Source: an uncultured Porphyromonadaceae bacterium (lineage in GTDB: Bacteria > Bacteroidota > Bacteroidia > Bacteroidales > Muribaculaceae). From it: DNA of 48,717 nt. Positions 43,150 to 48,717 of this stretch are shown piece by piece. The translations under genes and the position numbers were made by a program. The notes below the pieces were generated by a model, which searched no databases, was not told where the DNA came from, and was given only the letters and a program-made list of their open reading frames with translations. Within the stretch, counting starts at the first letter, position 1; the number at the start of each line of letters is the position of its first letter. Where the stretch lies: NCBI GenBank assembly GCA_948467675.1, contig CAOKFI010000016.1, forward strand, positions 1 through 48,717, given 5' to 3'.

Positions 43150-43374
43150 TTAGCGGGATATTCCCGGGAGAATGATCGGTTGCTGATACATCCATCCCTG
43201 TGATCCGTTTCGCAACTTGAGAGTTACGAGACCGGCAGCTTCAGTCACATGATTGCGTATGCGTACAAGTATCTGTGATATGGATGTAAGGCCGCTCAGG
43301 CGTAGTGAAAGAAGCGTTGCGCCATGACGTACGACCGTTGCGTAAATGATGTCGGAAGGATTGATTGTTGCCAT
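43150..43374 (-). CDS. Small hypothetical protein, 74 residues
   Basis: The frame starts at an ATG 29 nt after a TACATTTG box and encodes a soluble 74-residue protein (MATINPSDIIYATVVR...), with an alternating hydrophobic pattern and a conserved-looking end GLVTLKLRNGSQGW. It is not hydrophobic enough for a membrane protein and has no known motif that I recognise. The promoter, balanced composition and clean start support it as a real gene. It precedes the GC-rich segment on its own strand. Confidence 0.6.
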   Translation of the reverse strand: MATINPSDIIYATVVRHGATLLSLRLSGLTSISQILVRIRNHVTEAAGLVTLKLRNGSQGWMYQQPIILPGISR

Positions 43375-43403
43375 GATACCTGAGTGTTACATTTGTTATG
43401 GTG

Positions 43404-43411
43404 CAAATGTA
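43404..43411 (-). promoter_or_regulatory. -7 box for 74-residue protein
   Basis: TACATTTG on the minus strand is 29 nt before the ATG at 43374. Nearby miaA ends at 43456 in the same direction, so this gene has its own promoter. Confidence 0.5.
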
Positions 43412-43455
43412 GTGTCAGGTGTGGGCGGCAATTTTGCACAGGTTCTATAATATAT

Positions 43456-44382
43456 CTAAAATACGCTTTCCTCGTGTATGATTTTCAACGCTGTATCCAG
43501 TCTGCTGTCTTCTGGCAGATAATGGATCGCCGTGTCCCGTTGCATCCACGTAAGCTGTTTTTTTGCGTATACGCGGGTGTTTTTCCCGATACGGGCTACA
43601 GCTGTATGCAGATCCATAATACCGTCGAAATAAGCGAATAGTTCTTTATATCCGACTGTATTGAGCGCATTCAGATGCCGTAAGTGATATACGTTTCTGG
43701 CTTCATCGAGCAATCCTGATTCCATCATTTTGTCTACACGCCGGTTGATACGGTCGAAAAGGGTAGTCCGCGGTGGATTGATGGCTAATTTTATTGTCCT
43801 GAACTGACGTGGTTTGCGTTCTCCTGTACGGAGTGACGAATACGGTACGCCGGCCTGGAGTGTGATCTCTATGGCATGTATCAGGCGGCGGTGGTTCGAT
43901 GGATCGGCTTTGGCCAGATATTTAGGATCCAGATCCTTCAGTGTACTGTGCAGAAGTTCGAGCCCACCGTTCTCATATAGTCTCAATGCGTGTGCGCGTA
44001 TGTCAGGCCTTATGGTCGGAAGTTCGTCTATTCCGTTGCATACGGCATCGATATACATCATCGATCCTCCGCACATTATGGCATAACGGTTGCTGGACCA
44101 TAAATCGGGCAACAGCGCCATGACATCCGATTCGTATTGTGCTGCGCTGTAATATTGGTCGAGGTTAAGTGTCCCGACGAAATGATGCGGTACGGACGCG
44201 AGTTGTGCCGGTGTAGGCGCGGCTGTGCCGATAGGTAGACCGCGGTATATCTGACGTGAATCCGCCGACAGGATCTCACAGCCTAAGATCTGTGCGAGTT
44301 GTATGGACAGATCTGTCTTGCCGGAGCCTGTAGGCCCAGTTACTACTATCAGTGTTGGCTTGTCTGGATATGACAATGACAA
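43456..44382 (-). CDS. miaA: tRNA dimethylallyltransferase MiaA
   Basis: The 308-residue enzyme transfers the dimethylallyl group to N6 of A37 in tRNAs reading UNN codons. The P-loop GPTGSGKT is at 16-23. LSADSRQIYRGLPIGTAAP, then GGSMMYIDAV and the C-terminal TVGYKELFAYFDG and KKQLTWM segments are typical. It begins 18 nt after pepT and shares its direction, so they probably form a two-gene unit. Confidence 0.96.
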   Translation of the reverse strand: MSLSYPDKPTLIVVTGPTGSGKTDLSIQLAQILGCEILSADSRQIYRGLPIGTAAPTPAQLASVPHHFVGTLNLDQYYSAAQYESDVMALLPDLWSSNRYAIMCGGSMMYIDAVCNGIDELPTIRPDIRAHALRLYENGGLELLHSTLKDLDPKYLAKADPSNHRRLIHAIEITLQAGVPYSSLRTGERKPRQFRTIKLAINPPRTTLFDRINRRVDKMMESGLLDEARNVYHLRHLNALNTVGYKELFAYFDGIMDLHTAVARIGKNTRVYAKKQLTWMQRDTAIHYLPEDSRLDTALKIIHEESVF

Positions 44383-44400
44383 AATATATATTTGTACGGA

Positions 44401-45621
44401 TCACTTCTCTCCGACCATGCGGGCTATCTCGACGATAACCTCCACCGCCTTTTCCATTGATGGTATAGGTACGAATTCATATCGTCCGTGGAAGTTAAGG
44501 CCTCCGGCGAATATATTGGGGCAGGGGAGTCCTTTGAATGAAAGCTGTGCACCGTCAGTCCCTCCGCGAATAGGCACTACCTTGGGTGTCACGCCGGCAT
44601 TGCGCATGGCCTGTTCGGCTATTTCGACGATATGGCTCACCGGTTCTATCTTTTCGCGCATGTTGTAATACTGATCCTTTATCTCGATCGATGCGCAGTC
44701 CGGGAATTCGTTGTTTATTTTGCGGGTAAGGTGCTCAAGCTCTTTTTTGCGGCGTTCGAAGCGGTCGCGGTCATGATCACGGATTATATAGGTGAGAACC
44801 GATTGCTCTACACTTCCCTCGAACGATATCAGATGGTAGAAGCCTTCGTAGCCCTCGGTGTGTTCCGGTGTCTCCCAGCGGGGAAGCATGATCACGAACT
44901 GATTGGCTATGCGCATTGAATTGATCATTTTGTGTTTGGCATAGCCGGGATGTACGTTACGGCCTTTGACTGTGACTTTCGCTACCGCAGCGTTGAAATT
45001 CTCGTATTCGAGTTCTCCGATTTCGCCGCCGTCCATCGTGTAGGCCCAGTCGGCTCCGAAACGCTCTACATCGAATTTATGGGCGCCTGCGCCTATTTCT
45101 TCGTCCGGGTTGAAGCAGATCCGTATGTCGCCGTGTTTGATCTCTGGATGTTTGATCAGGTAGGCCATGGCTGTTACGATCTCTGCTATACCGGCTTTGT
45201 CGTCAGCTCCGAGCAGTGTGGTTCCGTCGGTTACTATCAGAGACTGGCCTACATAGTGCAGCAACTCTGGAAACTCTTCAGGCGACAATATCACATTCTG
45301 TTCAGGATTGAGTGTGATTGCGGATCCGTCGTAGTTCTCCACGATACGTGGATTTACATGATGGCCTGACAGATCAGGAGAGGTATCGAGATGGGCTATG
45401 AAACCGATAGTAGGTACCTTGTGACCGGTATTGCCCGGAAGGGTAGCCATAAGGTAACCGTTGTCGTCGAGCGTGATGTCGGTTAGTCCGAGATTGTGCA
45501 GTTCTTTTTCAAGAGCCTGTGCGAAAATCATCTGGCCTGGTGTGGATGGTGTCATGTTGGTAAGTTCGTCACTCTGGGTGTCGAACTTTACATATTGCAG
45601 GAAGCGGTCGACTACATTCAT
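44401..45621 (-). CDS. pepT: Peptidase T (tripeptidase)
   Basis: The 406-residue M20-family metallopeptidase removes the N-terminal residue from tripeptides in the cytoplasm. Metal-binding motifs are [12 protein letters not shown] with His/Asp, [16 protein letters not shown] with the catalytic Glu, and [17 protein letters not shown]. The C-terminal [20 protein letters not shown] is diagnostic of PepT. The frame is open 17 codons earlier; the ATG at 45621 gives the family N-terminus ([19 protein letters not shown]) and lies 49 nt after a TAACTTTG box. Confidence 0.96.
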   Translation of the reverse strand: MNVVDRFLQYVKFDTQSDELTNMTPSTPGQMIFAQALEKELHNLGLTDITLDDNGYLMATLPGNTGHKVPTIGFIAHLDTSPDLSGHHVNPRIVENYDGSAITLNPEQNVILSPEEFPELLHYVGQSLIVTDGTTLLGADDKAGIAEIVTAMAYLIKHPEIKHGDIRICFNPDEEIGAGAHKFDVERFGADWAYTMDGGEIGELEYENFNAAVAKVTVKGRNVHPGYAKHKMINSMRIANQFVIMLPRWETPEHTEGYEGFYHLISFEGSVEQSVLTYIIRDHDRDRFERRKKELEHLTRKINNEFPDCASIEIKDQYYNMREKIEPVSHIVEIAEQAMRNAGVTPKVVPIRGGTDGAQLSFKGLPCPNIFAGGLNFHGRYEFVPIPSMEKAVEVIVEIARMVGEK

Positions 45622-45669
45622 GGTCGGTTTCGTAAAAGTTGTGTCTGTAGGTAAAAATATTATCGGCTG

Positions 45670-45677
45670 CAAAGTTA
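45670..45677 (-). promoter_or_regulatory. -7 box for pepT-miaA
   Basis: TAACTTTG on the minus strand implies a leader of about 40 nt before the pepT ATG at 45621. Confidence 0.6.
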
Positions 45678-45755
45678 CTAAAACTTCACATATAAGCCAA
45701 AAGCCTATGTAGGCGTGCCGTAAAAGGAGGATTTGGATGTGTGGGATTTATGAAC

Positions 45756-45763
45756 TAATTTTG
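45756..45763 (+). promoter_or_regulatory. -7 box with -33 element for nitroreductase operon
   Basis: TAATTTTG has TTTG at 45732-45735 about 20 nt upstream, so both Bacteroidetes promoter elements are present. The ATG is at 45796. It probably drives the nitroreductase, nuclease and mnmE genes. Confidence 0.65.
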
Positions 45764-45795
45764 TGTAGAAACATTCAAATTATTCAGACATATAT

Positions 45796-46449
45796 ATGGT
45801 GAGATTAAGATCTGCGATGCTTGGTGCTGTCTGTGCTTTAAGTGTAGGTATTATAGCCGGTTGTAGTTGTGGCGACTGTGGCGGGGGAAGCACTGTGCAA
45901 CAAGTGAATCCGGTTTTGGACAATATAATGACCCGCACAAGCATACGTCAGTATCAGCCGGGACGGACAGTTCCGGCCGATACGGTCGAGATTTTGCTTA
46001 AAGCGGCAATGGCAGCTCCGACAGCAGTCAATCGTCAGCCTTGGACTTTCGTCGTGATCGATGACCGCTCTGTACTTGACAGTCTTATGGCGGTGTGTCC
46101 CAATGCGCGGATGTTGGGTCAGGCTTCTATGGCCATAGTGACTTGTGGCGATATGGAGCGTGCGCTTGAAGGTGAGGCGCGTGAGTTCTGGGTGGAGGAT
46201 GTTTATGCGGCTACTGAAAATCTTTTGTTGGCGGCTCATGCGCTTGATCTCGGTGCGGTATGGACTGGTGTTTATCCGTCATCAGAACGCGTGCTTGGTG
46301 TGCGCCGTGTGCTTCGTTTGCCGGAAAATATTGTTCCGCTTGCATTGGTTCCCGTTGGATATCCGGCTGTTGATCCGGAGCCTAAAGACAAATGGGATCC
46401 GGATAAAGTCGTTTATAATCGATGGACTGATTCTGTTGAAACCGAATAG
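45796..46449 (+). CDS. Nitroreductase-family lipoprotein
   Basis: The 217-residue protein carries a lipoprotein-like signal (hydrophobic 6-19, GIIAGC with acceptor C23, then SCGDCGGG). A nitroreductase-fold domain follows: MTRTSIRQYQPGRTVPADTVEILLKAAMAAPTA (FMN-binding loop, core RTSIRQY), QPWTFVVIDD, and GAVWTGVYPS. Such enzymes use FMN and NAD(P)H in the cytoplasm; a lipid-anchored periplasmic form is odd and would lack ready NAD(P)H. It may use another donor, or the first Met may be misjudged. It leads an operon; the nuclease starts 4 nt after its stop. Confidence 0.82.
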   Translation: MVRLRSAMLGAVCALSVGIIAGCSCGDCGGGSTVQQVNPVLDNIMTRTSIRQYQPGRTVPADTVEILLKAAMAAPTAVNRQPWTFVVIDDRSVLDSLMAVCPNARMLGQASMAIVTCGDMERALEGEAREFWVEDVYAATENLLLAAHALDLGAVWTGVYPSSERVLGVRRVLRLPENIVPLALVPVGYPAVDPEPKDKWDPDKVVYNRWTDSVETE

Positions 46450-46453
46450 ACTT

Positions 46454-47284
46454 ATGGCACGGAGACGTAGACGCAATCGCCGTTCAAGGCGTCCGGTATG
46501 GGTGATACCGGCCTTCGTTGTTATCTGTGTGGCTGTCGCCTATATCATGGAACATCATGCTGTAGCTGCTGAATTGAGGCAATTGTCCCGAATCGACAGT
46601 CTGGAGCGTGTGGTGACGAATTCGGATCTTACAGAGCAATTGATTGAGTATAAAGGCATGATCGTGTCGTTCAATGCCGATATGCATATTCCTAATTGGG
46701 TTTCGTGGGAATTGACCCGCGACGAGGCTACGGGCGTTGAGCCACGCTCAAATGCATTTGCTCCGGATCCATGCGTGGACGGATGCGCTTCTCTGTCAGA
46801 CTATCGCGGATCGGGTTATGACCGGGGACACATGGCTCCGGCAGGAGATATGAAATGGGATCCGGAAACTATGCGGGAATCGTTCTTGCTGACGAATATA
46901 TGTCCGCAGGCAAAGAGCCTGAATTCCGGATCATGGAAAAGACTTGAAGAAAAGTGCCGTATATGGGCGCAGGCCGACAGTGCTGTCGTGATAGTGTGCG
47001 GCCCGGTATTGACTGCCGTTCCGGTAGAATATATTGGGGCGGGTAGGGTAGCTGTCCCGCAACGATTCTTCAAAGTCATACTCTCTCCATATGCGGATCC
47101 GCCACGAGGTATTGGTTTTGTAATGCCAAACGGGGCGGTTCCTGGCGGTATGCAGGCTTGTGCCGTGTCGATTGACGAGGTAGAGGCTTTGACCGGACAT
47201 GATTTCTTTTCATCGCTCCCTGACGATATTGAAGATGTTGTCGAGAGCCAGTGTAAATTCAACTATTGGAGTACAATCAGATGA
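46454..47284 (+). CDS. Membrane-anchored DNA/RNA non-specific endonuclease
   Basis: The 276-residue protein begins with an arginine-rich head, then a single membrane helix (about 16-33), leaving the catalytic domain outside the cytoplasm. The nuclease domain is of the beta-beta-alpha metal (NUC) type: DRGHMAPAGD with the catalytic histidine, NICPQ downstream with the metal-binding asparagine region. It likely degrades extracellular or incoming nucleic acid. The open frame reaches back to 46145 inside the nitroreductase gene, but the ATG at 46454 fits the anchor. Its stop overlaps the mnmE start by 4 nt. Confidence 0.9.
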   Translation: MARRRRRNRRSRRPVWVIPAFVVICVAVAYIMEHHAVAAELRQLSRIDSLERVVTNSDLTEQLIEYKGMIVSFNADMHIPNWVSWELTRDEATGVEPRSNAFAPDPCVDGCASLSDYRGSGYDRGHMAPAGDMKWDPETMRESFLLTNICPQAKSLNSGSWKRLEEKCRIWAQADSAVVIVCGPVLTAVPVEYIGAGRVAVPQRFFKVILSPYADPPRGIGFVMPNGAVPGGMQACAVSIDEVEALTGHDFFSSLPDDIEDVVESQCKFNYWSTIR

Positions 47285-48684
47285 TATCGGAAGATACTAT
47301 ATGCGCGGTGTCGACTCCGTCAGGAGTAGGGGGGATCGCCGTTATACGCGTGAGTGGGCCGAGAGCGGTCTATATAACTGATTCCGTCTGGCGTGGCAAG
47401 AGCCTTGCCGATGTGAAGTCTCATACCGCACACTTTGGTGTCCTGTATGATCCTGCCGACGGTTCGGATCTGGATCAGGCTGTGGCCGTTGTGTTTAGAG
47501 CGCCTCGTTCGTTTACCGGTGAAGATGTGGTAGAATTGTCAGTCCATGGATCGCGGTGGATACAACGTGAACTGCTTAATCTTTTGGTACGTAGCGGATG
47601 CCGGATTGCAGAACCCGGAGAGTTTACTCGACGTGCATTTGCCTCTGGCAAGATGGATCTGGCCGAGGCGGAAGCTGTCGCCGATGTTATCGCATCATCA
47701 TCGAAAGCCTCACACCGTGTGGCTATGGCGCAGATCCGGGGAGACCTTTCGAAGCGGCTTGGAAATCTTCACGACAGATTGCTGGATCTGGCCTCGTTGC
47801 TGGAATTGGAACTCGATTTTTCGGAAGAAGAAGTCGAATTCGCATCGCGTGAGCGCCTTGTGGACCTGGCTGGAGAGGTACATGATGTCGTGGCCGGACT
47901 GGCTGCTTCATTTGCTACAGGACAAGCAATTAAGGACGGTGTCCCTGTAACCATAGCAGGAGAGACCAATGCCGGAAAATCCACACTGCTTAATACCTTG
48001 TTGCAGGAACAGCGGGCTATAGTAAGCGACATTCACGGGACAACACGTGATGCTATTGAAGATACTGTCGAGATAGGCGGAGTCCTGTTTCGTATCACCG
48101 ATACAGCCGGATTGCGTGAAACGGACGATCCGATTGAAACTCTTGGCATCGAACTTGCCCGTAATAAAATAAACAGTGCCAGGATTGTATTATGGGTGAT
48201 TGATGCTTCTGCAGATGAAGCATCATTATCACAGCGGTGGACAGAAATCTGCGGCTATTGCGGTAATAGCGATACCCGCATTATTGTATTGATCAATAAA
48301 TCAGACATAGTGCCAGCTGTACGTATTGATGTATTGCGAGACCGGTTGGCTTCAATTCTGCCGGAGAGCGCTATAGTGAAGAACATTTCCGCTCATACCG
48401 GCAGCGGACTTCCGGAATTGAAACAGATTCTGGTCGACGCATCGGGAGTTAATGCCCTTGATGAAGATGCCGTTATGGTCACAAACGTGCGACATTATGC
48501 CGCACTGGCATCTGCCGAAGCGTCAAGTGCCAGAGCACTCGCAGCCCTTAAAGACATGATCTCCGCCGATCTGATAGCGCAAGACATTCGGGAAACCCTT
48601 CACCACCTCGCCACAATAACCGGCACCATAACCTCCGACGATATCCTCGCCACCATCTTCTCCCGCTTCTGCATCGGCAAGTAA
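47281..48684 (+). CDS. mnmE: tRNA modification GTPase MnmE
   Basis: The 467-residue protein works with MnmG to install the cmnm5 group at wobble U34. The N-terminal folate-binding domain (AVSTPSGVGGIAVIRVSGP) is followed by a helical domain with the inserted G domain (GETNAGKSTL about 225-234, DTAGLRET, NKSD), and the conserved C-terminal FCIGK with its cysteine. The ATG at 47281 gives the normal start and overlaps the nuclease stop; five extra in-frame codons upstream are disregarded. The gene is complete; 33 nt remain to the window end. No mnmG is visible. Confidence 0.96.
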   Translation: MISEDTICAVSTPSGVGGIAVIRVSGPRAVYITDSVWRGKSLADVKSHTAHFGVLYDPADGSDLDQAVAVVFRAPRSFTGEDVVELSVHGSRWIQRELLNLLVRSGCRIAEPGEFTRRAFASGKMDLAEAEAVADVIASSSKASHRVAMAQIRGDLSKRLGNLHDRLLDLASLLELELDFSEEEVEFASRERLVDLAGEVHDVVAGLAASFATGQAIKDGVPVTIAGETNAGKSTLLNTLLQEQRAIVSDIHGTTRDAIEDTVEIGGVLFRITDTAGLRETDDPIETLGIELARNKINSARIVLWVIDASADEASLSQRWTEICGYCGNSDTRIIVLINKSDIVPAVRIDVLRDRLASILPESAIVKNISAHTGSGLPELKQILVDASGVNALDEDAVMVTNVRHYAALASAEASSARALAALKDMISADLIAQDIRETLHHLATITGTITSDDILATIFSRFCIGK

Positions 48685-48717
48685 TTAATTGATTATCAAT
48701 GCGTTATATTGATAGCA

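Overview
The window comes from a Bacteroidales chromosome, most likely Muribaculaceae-like. This is inferred from gene content and promoter style. Many genes are preceded by a TAnnTTTG -7 box rather than a sigma70 -10 hexamer. Secreted proteins carry Bacteroidetes lipoboxes followed by acidic residues, and there is a TonB-receptor/DUF4249 pair and BspA-like repeat proteins. No rRNA, tRNA or CRISPR array was recognised.

Positions 1-5.5 kb look like the end of an integrated mobile element. There is the C-terminal part of a MobV-type relaxase, then a convergent AT-rich operon with its own promoter. That operon encodes a 1256-residue fused restriction-modification-specificity enzyme, a 63-residue unknown protein and a ClpP/SppA-fold serine-dehydrogenase-type protease. 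This restriction-protease operon is the best candidate for an under-described defence system. A gene-poor, hairpin-rich stretch (5.5-6.0 kb) separates it from housekeeping DNA.

Positions 6.0-14.3 kb hold ferritin, dnaB, a secreted leucine-rich-repeat protein, lepA, nhaA and purT, mostly separated by clear hairpin terminators. Positions 14.3-17.3 kb are accessory. They hold a possible 24-residue membrane peptide under a promoter with nested dyads, a candidate structured RNA, and a three-gene set (unknown protein, BspA-like lipoprotein, DUF2971 protein). The set lies between two same-orientation copies of a multi-hairpin repeat.

Positions 17.3-27.2 kb are one co-directional minus-strand run: nucleoside transporter, rsmE, kdsA, rseC-like, rnfB-C-D-G-E-A and a family-10-like glycosyl hydrolase. 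The Rnf genes form a complete ion-pumping ferredoxin:NAD oxidoreductase. Positions 27.3-34 kb carry an anchored BamE-like protein, a double META-domain lipoprotein, a bifunctional-nuclease-family protein, mnmA, a thioredoxin-like DUF5106 protein and clpB.

Positions 34.1-41.4 kb hold a glycosidase-like lipoprotein, a nucleoside hydrolase-like protein, a His-rich CobW GTPase paired with a B3/4-domain protein, and a DUF4249/TonB-receptor pair. Positions 41.6-48.7 kb hold a MarR-GNAT fusion with a perfect palindromic operator, a GC-rich hairpin-dense gene-free segment beside a 74-residue protein, miaA, pepT, a nitroreductase-like lipoprotein, a membrane-anchored DNA/RNA endonuclease and mnmE. Three anticodon-loop tRNA modification genes (mnmA, miaA, mnmE) are therefore in this window. 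Many start codons were moved downstream of the longest possible frame, using promoter position, signal peptides or family length.
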